Assembly: GCA_024692235.1 (NCBI GenBank)
Contig: JAILMW010000024.1
Span: forward strand, 1 to 64,000
DNA: 64,000 nucleotides
Reading direction: 5' to 3'
DNA from: Saccharofermentans sp.
GTDB lineage: Bacteria; Bacillota; Clostridia; Saccharofermentanales; Saccharofermentanaceae
Shown here in pieces: positions 8,544 through 16,974 of this stretch (position 1 is its first letter; the number at the start of each line of letters is the position of its first letter). The notes below the pieces were generated by a model. That model worked only from the letters and a program-made list of their open reading frames with translations. It searched no databases and had not been told where the DNA came from. Both the position numbers and the translations under genes were made by a program.

Positions 8544-9452
8544 TTAGAACAGGGGAACTACTGCACCGTCATATGTAGATTCGATGTACTCAGCTACCTC
8601 AGGACCCTGAAGTACTTCTACAAGTGCGATAAGAGCAGGATCATCTGCATGATCGGGTGTAGTTACGATGATATTGCCGTATGTCTGAGCTGCGATTCCG
8701 TCATTAGCTTCTACTGCAAGTGCGTCATTTACGCTGAGTCCGCCCTCGATGGCATAGTTACCGTTGATGACCGCAAAATCTACATCGGGAAGTGTTGCTA
8801 CAAGCTGCTCGGGTGCAAGTTCTACGAGCTGGATATCGTGGGGGTTCTCAACGATGTCTGCTACTGTAGCATTGATACCTGCATCGTCGCTCAATGTGAT
8901 GAATCCTTCCTGCTCGAGAAGAAGAAGTGCTCTTGCCTCATTAGTAACGTCATTAGGGACTGCAATAAGAGCTCCGTCAGGAAGATCCTCAAGAGAATCT
9001 ACTCTTCCGACATAGATTCCAAAGGGTTCGTAGTGTACTGCACCGATGGATACAAGATCAGATCCGTTCTCTTCGTTGAACTGATCGAGGTAAGGCTGAT
9101 GCTCACAGTAGTTAGCATCAAGGCTGCCCTCGATAACGCCTGTGTTGGGAGTGATGTAATCCTCAAGAGTTACGATCTCAAGTGTGATACCCTGCTCCTC
9201 GAGGATCGGCTTTGCGAATTCAAGTATCTCAGTATGAGGTGTAACGCTTGCGCCGATGGTGATCACTGTTCCTTCAGCTGTCTGATCGTCTGCTGCCGTT
9301 GTATCTTCTGCGGACTCTCCTGCTGCTGTAGTCCCTGCTGCGGATCCTGCTGCCGTAGTCTCGGAAGCTGATCCGGAACAAGCCGTAAATGAACCGAGTA
9401 CTGCGATAGATATCGCTGATGCTGCTATTCTCTTAAGTGTGATGTTCTTCAT
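8544..9452 (-). CDS. metQ: MetQ-like substrate-binding lipoprotein of a methionine ABC transporter (copy 2)
   Basis: It has 302 residues, with a signal peptide and lipobox FTAC (C25). It is a tandem duplicate of the gene at 7608, sharing GVIEGSLDANY, HYEPFGIYVGR, VPNDVTNEARALLLLEQEG and FAVINGNYAIEGG. Nearly all differences fall in the linker and in scattered positions. It is first in the transcript and is preceded by a Cys-rich leader ORF, a terminator and an operator-overlapped promoter (9514-9771). The duplicates may differ in substrate, for example methionine versus another sulfur amino acid. Confidence 0.93.
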   Translation of the reverse strand: MKNITLKRIAASAISIAVLGSFTACSGSASETTAAGSAAGTTAAGESAEDTTAADDQTAEGTVITIGASVTPHTEILEFAKPILEEQGITLEIVTLEDYITPNTGVIEGSLDANYCEHQPYLDQFNEENGSDLVSIGAVHYEPFGIYVGRVDSLEDLPDGALIAVPNDVTNEARALLLLEQEGFITLSDDAGINATVADIVENPHDIQLVELAPEQLVATLPDVDFAVINGNYAIEGGLSVNDALAVEANDGIAAQTYGNIIVTTPDHADDPALIALVEVLQGPEVAEYIESTYDGAVVPLF

Positions 9453-9513
9453 AGTGTTTTACTCCTTGATGATTGATTTTGTTTATTTCCATTTCTTTTC
9501 TGGTCTTTGCAAT

Positions 9514-9550
9514 AAAAAACCGGGGGCTTTACTTTTAAACTCCCGGGCAC
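9514..9550 (-). terminator. Attenuator terminator of the metQ leader
   Basis: In leftward RNA, CCGGGAG...CCCCGG is followed by TTTTTTATTG, about 65 bases before the metQ start. The 5' arm, GTGCCCGGGAGTT (9538-9550), is perfectly complementary over 13 bases to AACTCCCGGGCAC inside the leader ORF (9632-9644). The terminator and that alternative helix exclude each other. Confidence 0.8.
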
Positions 9551-9572
9551 ATGGTCTTAGCATCGCTTTATT

Positions 9573-9698
9573 TCAACATCGCGTTGTTCGAAGGCGTGAG
9601 GACTCATGTCCGTACGCACCAACCATATTGTGTGCCCGGGAGTTAAGCATTCGACAACACATGACACTGTTCCGATATTGAGTTATTGAATGTCTCAT
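9573..9698 (-). CDS. Cysteine-rich leader peptide of the metQ operon (41 aa)
   Basis: The ATG at 9698 is preceded by AAAGGAAG at good spacing. The ORF runs 41 codons in frame to a TGA. Codons 13-17 read MCCRM with tandem TGT codons, and the last sense codon is also TGT. The same block sits at codons 13-17 in the leaders at 16975 and 43983. The codons right after MCCRM contain the antiterminator strand. The peptide itself probably has no function; Cys-tRNA-dependent stalling on it would control the terminator at 9514. Confidence 0.75.
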   Translation of the reverse strand: MRHSITQYRNSVMCCRMLNSRAHNMVGAYGHESSRLRTTRC

Positions 9699-9730
9699 TC
9701 TCACGTCTTCCTTTCGCTTAAGATGGTGTA

Positions 9731-9771
9731 AGTTTAACTCTATATACCTACTATGTCAATAGGTTTATAGG
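9731..9771 (-). promoter_or_regulatory. metQ promoter with an operator over the -35 box
   Basis: On the minus strand, TTGACA (9754-9759), a 17-base spacer and TAAACT (9731-9736) form a good promoter. The -35 box is buried in CCTATTGACATAGTAGG (9747-9763). A third CCTAT half-site lies just upstream (to 9771). The same arrangement occurs at 17157, 23507 and 44125, suggesting a shared repressor, most likely Rrf2 family. Confidence 0.75.
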
Positions 9772-9859
9772 TATTTCTTTTAATCTTCTTGCCCAAAGGG
9801 TCCAAACGCCTGCTATCATTGGATTTCCCGACTGATCAACAACAAGAAGAGGTGACGTT

Positions 9860-9973
9860 GTACACCCGTTTGTACGTACTTTTCATCTAAAAATGTACCT
9901 GAAGACAGACTTCCTTCAGAATTCCCATCCTTCAGTACATATATGATCGCAATAGATGTACAAGCAGGTGTAC
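9860..9973. repeat. Nested inverted repeats in a gene-free stretch
   Basis: GTACACCCGTTTGTAC (9860-9875) and GTACAAGCAGGTGTAC (9958-9973) are inverted copies matching at 14 of 16 positions, and each is itself a partial GTACA/TGTAC dyad. A second inverted pair, GTACCTGAAG and CTTCAGTAC, lies inside. No convincing gene is present between 9772 and 9982. This could be a small non-autonomous element, an operator pair or a decayed sequence. Confidence 0.4.
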
Positions 9974-9982
9974 CTGACCTTC

Positions 9983-10441
9983 TCAGATACGCTTCTCGAA
10001 GCAGATAGCACCTTCGAGCTTATCGTACGGAGGATAATTATCTATCTGCTTATAGCCTCTTTTGGTATACAGGCTTATAGCTTCCTCCATCGAAGGTCTT
10101 GTCTGAAGGATAAGTCTTGTGCAGCCTTCTCTTTCGGCTCTGTCTTCAAGGCGCTCCATTATTTCCGTAGCTATATGATTCCCTCTGTATTCTTTGTCTA
10201 CCCACAGTCTCTTGATCTCGATAGCATTTCGAGAATACATCTTAAGTCCGCCGCATCCCACGGCGATGCCGTCTGATTCTGCTATAAGTACATCCGCAAT
10301 GCTCTCTGAGATGTTATACGGAATAAAAGCTTCCCTGTTCTTTCTTCCGCCTACGATACTGCTATAGAATTCTTCTGTCTTAAGATAGAAGTCGTGAAAT
10401 GCCTTATCGCTGCCGTTAGTCCATCTGAAACTGATATCCAT
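9983..10441 (-). CDS. GNAT-family N-acetyltransferase
   Basis: The 152-residue cytoplasmic protein has the acetyl-CoA-binding signature region EIKRLWVDKEYRGNHIATEIMERLEDRAEREG, followed by LILQTRPSMEEAISLYTKRGYKQID, the usual beta-4 and beta-5 elements of the GNAT fold. The acceptor substrate is unknown. It lies 13 bases downstream of the PEP/pyruvate-binding gene and probably shares its transcript. Confidence 0.9.
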   Translation of the reverse strand: MDISFRWTNGSDKAFHDFYLKTEEFYSSIVGGRKNREAFIPYNISESIADVLIAESDGIAVGCGGLKMYSRNAIEIKRLWVDKEYRGNHIATEIMERLEDRAEREGCTRLILQTRPSMEEAISLYTKRGYKQIDNYPPYDKLEGAICFEKRI

Positions 10442-10454
10442 ATTCCATTCTCCT

Positions 10455-13028
10455 TCAGAAACTTATTACAAGATGCTCATCCGCGATGTCGTTATACACC
10501 TTAAGTCCCTTGCCGCTTACATCGTACACATGAACGATACCTGAGATCTTAGGATCGTCCGCTAACTTGTCTGCAAGATCAGGATATTTCTCCAGCATCT
10601 CGGGACAGAATCTCCTGGTCTTTGTCTTATCAGTAAACACAGCGGTATATAAGATCTGTGCCTCCACAAGATCCTGGAAGATATGACTGCCGTAGGAAAG
10701 CTCAGGATTATATCCTGCTCTTGTCTCCTCTGTCTCACATATGATCTCGAACTCACTTATATCGGCAAAGGATGTCGGTACTCCGAGCTCAGGCGAAGAT
10801 GTTCCTATCCTTCCGGGGACAATGAGCATCATGTGCTTATCCTTTGCCCTGTATTCCCAGTTGAGCTTACCTATGAACTTGGCCACCAGCGACTTGTCGT
10901 TATAAGGCATCTCATAGTATTTAACGGGATCGACATACACTACAAGATCGAGCTCATCACTCCTGCACATTCCCATGGAGGATCCGCGAATATCGAGGAG
11001 CATATCCTCCTCCGGGATATCAGACGGAACTGCAACCCCATCTGTCACATGCTGTATCTGCAAAGGCCTGCACTGGAGAAGATCTATGGAGTAATCACCA
11101 TTATCCGACAGATTGATCGTGAACTCGGTATCGACGGGATATTCATATTCGTCCTGTATGCATCTTAGCATCCTTCTCATCTGATCCATGAGCGTATCGT
11201 TCTCGACAAGTCCCTTGCAGGATATGAACCTCACCTGCCTGCTCCTTCCCGTCTCGCGAAGTCTTCTCTCCGCATCGTAATCGTGTTCCAGGAGGATCTT
11301 CTCCAGATAAGGCGGGATATCGGGACCGATCTTCTCATAAGGAAGCTTCTCAAGTTCGTGAGAGATCATGTTGATGACTTCCGCCTTACCCTGAGAGAAC
11401 TTATGCTTATCTTCTGATGATGAATATGATGTCTTGGTCGGATCGTCGAGATTAACTATCCTGGGATACGAGCCTTCAGTCCTGTCTACCGCAGATGTAC
11501 CAAGACCCATGACAAGTCTCAGCATCCCTGCCGTAGGATCCGAATCCTTCATGACTCTGTAGGGACTGTAGGAATAACCTACACCTGCCGCACAGGGCAT
11601 ATAGTAAGATCCGTAATATGAACCGGAGACTCTCTGGATAAGAAGAGCCATCTGTTCGTCTCTCTTATCAAGTCCTCTTCTCTTTCTGTAATCCAGTGCC
11701 GAGAGGCTCATGGAACTTGCGTAGACCGTCTTGATAGCATGCTCGAATTCAAGAAGGCGTTCTTCCTCATTTCCTCTGTTAGCACAGAATACAGATTCGT
11801 ACTTACCCGCAAAAGCATTGCCGAAGCCGTCCTCCAGGATACTAGAAGATCTGATGATATAAGGATCCTGACCGTAATATTCGATTATCCTGGTGAACTG
11901 CTCTCTCATGGATTCGGAGAATACTCCGCCCATGAGCCTATCTGCGAACTCTGTCGCCAGAACAAAGTATCCTTCATCCGTCCTCTGCCTGACTCGAAGA
12001 TCCCACAGGTTATTATCGACTATATATGTGTAGTAAAGATCTGATCCCACATAGAAAGAATCGTGAGGCTCTAAGTATTCTGCAATATCCGGTTCCTTAT
12101 TCCTGATGATGGCGCGAGCCAGGAGCATACCGCAGGACTTGCCTCCGATCATTCCCGTTCCGATCATGTGATCTCTTACGGCAAAGTAGTCTTCAGGAGT
12201 AAAGTTCTTCTTTACCATCTCGCGCATCTTGGAATCCCTGGTCATCATGATATTGCACATGCGGCTGCAGTCTTCCGTTATATCTGCGCCGCTCTCATGA
12301 AGCACCTTTGAACGGTTGAAATCCCTGTCCCATGAATCAGAATACTGCTCTTCCGCGGATCGCTGAGCAAGTCCTAACGCCTGATAGAACCTGCTGGACT
12401 GAACGCCGTCAAGGATAGGCCTGAAGGCACCGGTGGAAGGATCGTATGTGTGCGGAAGGAACATCGTATCGGAACTTCGCTCCCACACTTTCTCCGGTCT
12501 TACGTATATGTTCCTGCTGTCTGAATAGACATCCAGGAAGAGCTGAGTCGTATCAAGTATCTTATTGATCGAATGGACTGAATGCTTACCCCTTATGATC
12601 GGGAAGAATGCGACAGTATCTAGGATAAAGAGAAAAGGACAAGTAACCCGGAAGAAGTTACCCATCATTAGATCCGTTGCCCAAGCTGTCTGAAGTTCCG
12701 AGAGGCAATCGAATACGTAGAAAGCATCCTTACCTTCCTTCTCGATCACATTATGGATATCCACCGTAAATGTCTCGAACCTGTGGGACAGAGGTATCTC
12801 TACGGTCTTGACCTCGGGCCTGTCAGATATCAGCGGATCGTGACTTGCGAACCTGAAGTAGATGATATTGCGCTTATCTTCTATGGCGCGATCCACATAA
12901 GGCTCCATAAAGAGGCGGAACTGATCAAGGTCAGATACACGCCAGACAACATTATCGCCCAGCCTTATGTTATCAAGGGCAATATCCATCTCGGGGATCC
13001 CGCTAAGTATCCTGTCAAATGCAGCCAT
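10455..13028 (-). CDS. PEP/pyruvate-binding (PPDK N-domain) protein with a RecA/KaiC-like N-terminus
   Basis: This protein has 857 residues. Residues 1 to about 220 begin SGIPEMDIALDNIRLGDNVVW and resemble a KaiC/RecA-type domain, but no Walker A motif is seen. Residues of about 275-680 carry the ATP-grasp fold of pyruvate phosphate dikinase or PEP synthase, including MIGGKSCGMLLARA and YIIRSSSILEDGFGNAFAGKY. The phosphohistidine (GGxxSHxAI) and PEP C-terminal domains of full enzymes are absent, so it is probably not a complete PEP synthase. It may be an ATP-dependent phosphotransfer or regulatory protein. It is translated just upstream of a GNAT gene. Its biological role is unknown. Confidence 0.8.
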   Translation of the reverse strand: MAAFDRILSGIPEMDIALDNIRLGDNVVWRVSDLDQFRLFMEPYVDRAIEDKRNIIYFRFASHDPLISDRPEVKTVEIPLSHRFETFTVDIHNVIEKEGKDAFYVFDCLSELQTAWATDLMMGNFFRVTCPFLFILDTVAFFPIIRGKHSVHSINKILDTTQLFLDVYSDSRNIYVRPEKVWERSSDTMFLPHTYDPSTGAFRPILDGVQSSRFYQALGLAQRSAEEQYSDSWDRDFNRSKVLHESGADITEDCSRMCNIMMTRDSKMREMVKKNFTPEDYFAVRDHMIGTGMIGGKSCGMLLARAIIRNKEPDIAEYLEPHDSFYVGSDLYYTYIVDNNLWDLRVRQRTDEGYFVLATEFADRLMGGVFSESMREQFTRIIEYYGQDPYIIRSSSILEDGFGNAFAGKYESVFCANRGNEEERLLEFEHAIKTVYASSMSLSALDYRKRRGLDKRDEQMALLIQRVSGSYYGSYYMPCAAGVGYSYSPYRVMKDSDPTAGMLRLVMGLGTSAVDRTEGSYPRIVNLDDPTKTSYSSSEDKHKFSQGKAEVINMISHELEKLPYEKIGPDIPPYLEKILLEHDYDAERRLRETGRSRQVRFISCKGLVENDTLMDQMRRMLRCIQDEYEYPVDTEFTINLSDNGDYSIDLLQCRPLQIQHVTDGVAVPSDIPEEDMLLDIRGSSMGMCRSDELDLVVYVDPVKYYEMPYNDKSLVAKFIGKLNWEYRAKDKHMMLIVPGRIGTSSPELGVPTSFADISEFEIICETEETRAGYNPELSYGSHIFQDLVEAQILYTAVFTDKTKTRRFCPEMLEKYPDLADKLADDPKISGIVHVYDVSGKGLKVYNDIADEHLVISF

Positions 13029-13070
13029 GGTACCCTCCTTATATAAGAGATATCAACGACTAAACCTATA

Positions 13071-13108
13071 AAAAATGGCGCTCCATCCTACACGAATGAA
13101 ACGCCATT
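13071..13108 (-). terminator. Terminator between the metI operon and the upstream-oriented genes
   Basis: On the minus strand, AATGGCG-TTTCAT and ATGGAG-CGCCATT form a 13-bp stem with two G-U pairs, followed by TTTTTTAT. It closes the mccB-mccA-metN-metI transcript 50 bases after the metI stop codon. Confidence 0.85.
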
Positions 13109-13157
13109 GTTTCCTCTTTATAAGTTAACAATACACTTAAGAAGGATGACCTGTCAA

Positions 13158-13811
13158 TCAGACCTTTCGCTTTGCCTTGGCAAGTATGGTTCCTGCTTCC
13201 TGAATGACCATGACCATAGCAACAAGAAGTGCTACCGTAGTCCAAAGGACATCTTTCTGATATCTGTAGTAACCGTACTGCAAAGCGATAGCTCCGAGTC
13301 CGCCTCCGCCGATGACACCGGCCATCGCCGAATAACCGAGAACTGTAGCGATGTTGATGGCTGCGCCCTGAAGAAGCGAAGGAACGGCTTCGGGGATTAT
13401 AAAGTGGATTATCGTATATAAAGGAGATGCTCCCATTGACTTAGCAGCTTCAATTATGCCCGGCTGCACTTCGCAAAGTGATGACTCCACCATCCTGGCA
13501 ACTATCGGTATCGCACCGACTGTAAGAGGAACGATGGTAGCCTTGGTTCCGATGGACGTTCCTACAACAAGTCTTGTAAACGGTATGAGTAATACAAGAA
13601 GGATAAGGAAAGGAAGCGATCTCATTATATTTACGATAAGACCTACGATGAAGTTTACCGCTTTGTTCTCAAGAAGTCTGTCTTTGGAAGTAGCATATAA
13701 GAGTATACCCAGAGGAAGTCCTATAAGATATGAGAAGAGCGATGCAAAGAACGTCATCTGCAGTGTCTCAAGGATCCCTTTTTGTATTGTATCTACTATA
13801 AAATCAGTCAT
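13158..13811 (-). CDS. metI: Methionine ABC transporter permease MetI
   Basis: The 217-residue membrane protein has about five hydrophobic helices and the permease EAA loop EAAKSMGASPLYTIIHFIIPEA, which contacts the MetN ATPase. IGLPLGILLYATSKD and AMAGVIGGGGLGAIALQYGYYRYQ are typical of MetI. I chose the ATG at 13811 because GGAGG lies 9 bases upstream. A longer frame from 13832 lacks a good site. It overlaps the metN end by 8 bases. With MetN and the MetQ lipoproteins it would import methionine. Confidence 0.93.
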   Translation of the reverse strand: MTDFIVDTIQKGILETLQMTFFASLFSYLIGLPLGILLYATSKDRLLENKAVNFIVGLIVNIMRSLPFLILLVLLIPFTRLVVGTSIGTKATIVPLTVGAIPIVARMVESSLCEVQPGIIEAAKSMGASPLYTIIHFIIPEAVPSLLQGAAINIATVLGYSAMAGVIGGGGLGAIALQYGYYRYQKDVLWTTVALLVAMVMVIQEAGTILAKAKRKV

Positions 13812-14811
13812 TTCTTTCCACCTCCGATACACTAAGTCCGCCTTCCACGAAGAAGCTTATGATCTTCTCCTGTTCTGAAAGATCAGAAGGCAGTTCAAGG
13901 ACCATCTGTCCGTATCCTATGCCGCCTACACTTCTCGTATTGGCACTTAAGATATTGACTTTCAAGCCTGTCTTCTCCACAAGGTTTGCAATAAAGGGCT
14001 CACTGGACTTCGTGCCGTCAAATACTATCCTTATGAGGGTACCTTCTTCCGAAGAAGGCGCGAAAGGATTAGAAGGGAATACCAGCTTCTTAGCGGCATT
14101 AGACTTGGGATCACTGAATACTTCCTTAACGTCGCCTATCTCCGCCAGCTCTCCGTTATCTATGATAGCTACGCGGTCACATATCTTCTCTACTACCGCC
14201 ATCTCATGAGTGATTATGACTATCGTAAGTTTCCTCTCAGCGTTGATCGTCTTTAAAAGGTCCAATATCTCGCCCGTGATCTTAGGATCCAATGCACTTG
14301 TTGCCTCGTCGCAAAGAAGGACCTTGGGATCGGCTGCAAGTGCTCTTGCAATAGCAACTCTCTGCTTCTGGCCACCCGACAATCTTGCCGGAAATACCTT
14401 CTCCTTCTCTTCAAGTCCGACGACCTTCAACATCTCACGAGCCTTAGCTCGTCTCTCCCTACGAGGTACTCCGGCGATCCGGAGCGGCTGCTCGACGTTC
14501 TCGATAACGGTCCTCTGATTTAAGAGGTTAAAGCTCTGGAAGATCATGGAGATGGAATGTCTTACCTTGCGAAGCTCTCTTGCATTTAAGGAAGCAAGGT
14601 CCTTATCGTAGAATAGGACATGACCGGAAGTAACTTCTTCCAATCTGTTAAGTGTCCTTACCAAGGTGGACTTACCTGCACCGCTCATTCCGATGATGCC
14701 GAAGATCTCACCTTCGTTTACATCGAGACTTACATTCTTAAGGGCTTCGAATTCCTTACCGTCGTTACGATACGTCTTAGAGACTTCTTGAAGTTCGTAT
14801 ACTTTTGTCAT
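13804..14811 (-). CDS. metN: Methionine ABC transporter ATPase MetN
   Basis: It has 335 residues, with Walker A GMSGAGKST at about 41-49, the signature LSGGQKQRVAIARAL, Walker B VLLCDEATSALD and the H-loop IVIITHEM. The C-terminal part, from about residue 255, looks like the NIL (ACT-like) domain that binds methionine and inhibits transport in this family. It is located between mccA and metI. Its ATG region overlaps the mccA stop by one base. It belongs to an operon that imports methionine and converts homocysteine to cysteine. Confidence 0.95.
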   Translation of the reverse strand: MTKVYELQEVSKTYRNDGKEFEALKNVSLDVNEGEIFGIIGMSGAGKSTLVRTLNRLEEVTSGHVLFYDKDLASLNARELRKVRHSISMIFQSFNLLNQRTVIENVEQPLRIAGVPRRERRAKAREMLKVVGLEEKEKVFPARLSGGQKQRVAIARALAADPKVLLCDEATSALDPKITGEILDLLKTINAERKLTIVIITHEMAVVEKICDRVAIIDNGELAEIGDVKEVFSDPKSNAAKKLVFPSNPFAPSSEEGTLIRIVFDGTKSSEPFIANLVEKTGLKVNILSANTRSVGGIGYGQMVLELPSDLSEQEKIISFFVEGGLSVSEVERND

Positions 14812-15734
14812 CAGTCAAATAGTCCTTTACTTAAGTATCTGTCGCCTCGATCCGGGAAGACCGTTACGATATTTCCGTGATCGATAGTATCAGCAAGTTT
14901 TAATGCCGCAGCTAATGCTGCTCCGGATGACGATCCCGCCAGGATACCTTCGTGAAGAGCAAGCTCTCTTGAAGTAGAGAAGGCTTCGTCATCGCTTATC
15001 TTTATTACCGAATCCACAAGTGAGATATCCATGGTATCCGCGATAAAATCATTGCCTATACCTTCGATATCGTAGTCATGGTGTTCTCCGCCTCCGATAG
15101 TAGAACCCCAAGGATCTGCCAGTACGCCTTGGATATCAGGGTTCTGTTCCTTTAAATACTTAACGATGCCGCTGAAGGTTCCGCCTGATCCCGCACCTGC
15201 CACGAAGTAATTAATATCACCTTCGAGCTGGGAATAGATCTCGGGACCGGTCGTCTCGTAGTGAGCCAGAGGATTAGCTGGATTTCTGAACTGACGAAGT
15301 GATACGGCGCCGTCTATGGAAGCAAGGAGCTCTTCCGCCTTCTTCTCTGCTCCGAACATTCCTTCTTCTCTTGATGTGTGAACGATCTGCGCACCTAACG
15401 CTTTCATGACCTTCTGCTTCTCGAGAGAGAACTTCTCGGGCACCGTGAATATTACGCTTATACCCTGATTAAGTGCGGCTACCGCGATACCGATACCGGT
15501 ATTGCCTGCAGTAGCATCTACGATAGTGCCTCCTTCTTTTAAGATCCCTCTCTTCTTCGCATCCTCGATCATGTAAAGACCGACTCTGTCCTTGACGCTT
15601 CCTGCGGGATTCATGAGCTCAAGCTTTGCATATATATTCACTCCGGGCTTGATGCCCATATGCGTGATCTTCAACATGGGAGTGTTACCGATCATCTCCC
15701 TGATATCCGAATATACCCCGACCATGGCGATCAC
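14811..15734 (-). CDS. mccA: Cysteine synthase family protein, probable MccA (O-acetylserine-dependent cystathionine beta-synthase)
   Basis: The 307-residue fold-type II PLP enzyme has the Lys motif [22 protein letters not shown] and the phosphate-binding loop TAGNTGIG. It begins VYSDIREMIGNTPMLK, as MccA/YrhA proteins do. In Bacillus-type pathways MccA joins O-acetylserine and homocysteine to make cystathionine, which MccB splits to cysteine. It lies directly downstream of the mccB-type gene with a GTGA overlap. An ATG three codons in (15725) is an alternative start. Plain cysteine synthase is the other possibility. Confidence 0.85.
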   Translation of the reverse strand: MIAMVGVYSDIREMIGNTPMLKITHMGIKPGVNIYAKLELMNPAGSVKDRVGLYMIEDAKKRGILKEGGTIVDATAGNTGIGIAVAALNQGISVIFTVPEKFSLEKQKVMKALGAQIVHTSREEGMFGAEKKAEELLASIDGAVSLRQFRNPANPLAHYETTGPEIYSQLEGDINYFVAGAGSGGTFSGIVKYLKEQNPDIQGVLADPWGSTIGGGEHHDYDIEGIGNDFIADTMDISLVDSVIKISDDEAFSTSRELALHEGILAGSSSGAALAAALKLADTIDHGNIVTVFPDRGDRYLSKGLFD

Positions 15735-16885
15735 GCTTTCTTCGATGCTTTGATCGCCTGCTCAAGATCTGCGATAAGATCATCTGCATCTTCGATACCT
15801 ACGGAGAATCTTATAAGCTCATCTACGATACCTACTTCCTGACGGATCTCCCTGGGGATAGCCGCGTGAGTCATTGTAGCGGGATGGCATACGAGAGACT
15901 CGACTCCGCCTAAGCTCTCGGCAAGTGTTATAAGCTTCAAGGATTCATAGAACTTCTTGTAGTCATACTGGGGGTCTAACACAAAGGAGATCATTGCTCC
16001 TGCACCGTCCGCCTGCTTCTTCTGTATCTCATATCCGGGATCGGTCTTAAGTCCGGGATAATACACCTTGCTGACATAACCGCTTCCTGCGAGCCACTCA
16101 GCGATCTTGCCGGCATTAGCAACATGTCTGTCCATACGTACACCCAGTGTCTTTATACCTCTTATCATCAGGAAGCTGTCCCAGGGTGCGAGTACTCCTC
16201 CGATGGCATTCTGAAGATAATAAAGTCTGTCGGCGATAGCCTTATCCTTTACGGCAACAAGACCTGAGATAGTATCGCTGTGACCGCCCAGGTACTTTGT
16301 ACCGCTGTGGATAACTATATCCGCACCAAGTGTTAAAGGTCTCTGCAGATAAGGTGTAAGGAAAGTATTGTCTACTATCACCAGCTTATCGTGCCTGTGT
16401 GCGATCTTCGATACCGCTTCGATATCGGTGACCGTAAGTAGCGGATTAGCGGGAGTCTCGATATAGACTGCCTTAACAGTATCATCTATAGCAGCTTCTA
16501 CCGCAGCTTCGTCAGACGTATCTACGATCTCGTATGTGATATCGAAGTTCTTAAATACATTATCCAGTATACGGAAAGTACCGCCGTAGATATTGTCCGA
16601 TACAAGGAGCCTATCACCTCTCTTGAACAGAGAAAGGACCGTATTGATCGCGGCAAGTCCTGATGCAAATGCAAGTCCGTACTCGCCCTGCTCAAGATCT
16701 GCTATCAGCTTCTCAAGAGCTGCTCTTGTGGGATTACCGGTCCTTGAATATTCCCAACCTCTGTCTTTACCGAGACCATCCTGCTTATATGTGGATGTCT
16801 GATATACGGGAACGTTTACTGCTCCTGTTGTCTCGTCTCCGTCAATACCGCCGTGTATCAAAAGTGAATCTATCTTTAAGCTCAT
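15731..16885 (-). CDS. mccB: Trans-sulfuration PLP enzyme, probable cystathionine gamma-lyase MccB
   Basis: The 384-residue Cys/Met-metabolism PLP enzyme has YQTSTYKQDG, EYSRTGNPTR, FASGLAAINTVLSLF and the PLP-lysine motif VIHSGTKYLGGHSD. The ATG at 16885 is preceded by GAAGGAAAATAAA. With MccA it would form cysteine from homocysteine derived from methionine. The operon continues into metN and metI, so uptake and conversion of methionine are encoded together. Cystathionine gamma-synthase activity cannot be excluded from sequence alone. Its leader carries a Cys-rich ORF and an attenuator. Confidence 0.9.
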   Translation of the reverse strand: MSLKIDSLLIHGGIDGDETTGAVNVPVYQTSTYKQDGLGKDRGWEYSRTGNPTRAALEKLIADLEQGEYGLAFASGLAAINTVLSLFKRGDRLLVSDNIYGGTFRILDNVFKNFDITYEIVDTSDEAAVEAAIDDTVKAVYIETPANPLLTVTDIEAVSKIAHRHDKLVIVDNTFLTPYLQRPLTLGADIVIHSGTKYLGGHSDTISGLVAVKDKAIADRLYYLQNAIGGVLAPWDSFLMIRGIKTLGVRMDRHVANAGKIAEWLAGSGYVSKVYYPGLKTDPGYEIQKKQADGAGAMISFVLDPQYDYKKFYESLKLITLAESLGGVESLVCHPATMTHAAIPREIRQEVGIVDELIRFSVGIEDADDLIADLEQAIKASKKA

Positions 16886-16917
16886 TTTATTTTCCTTCTT
16901 TCGTGTTTTATTGAGAT

Positions 16918-16952
16918 AAAAAGCCCGGGGCTCATGCAAGAACTCCGGGCTT
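16918..16952 (-). terminator. Attenuator terminator of the mccB leader
   Basis: In the RNA sense AGCCCGG pairs with CCGGGCT and is followed by TTTTTAT, about 30 bases before mccB. The 5' arm AGCCCG can instead pair with CGGGCT inside the leader ORF (around 17031-17037). Confidence 0.8.
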
Positions 16953-16974
16953 AAGGCTTATGGTCCGTTTTATA

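Noticed and set aside
8649..9371. 240-codon plus-strand frame antisense to metQ
   Set aside because: It is the complement of a well-supported metQ gene, has Cys-rich low-complexity content, and no ribosome site. Frames like this occur opposite many genes here.
9453..9771. SAM (S-box) or T-box riboswitch in sulfur leaders
   Set aside because: I could not find the T-box sequence (TGGNACCGCG) or S-box core elements. The translated Cys-rich frames and complementary helices explain the leaders better.
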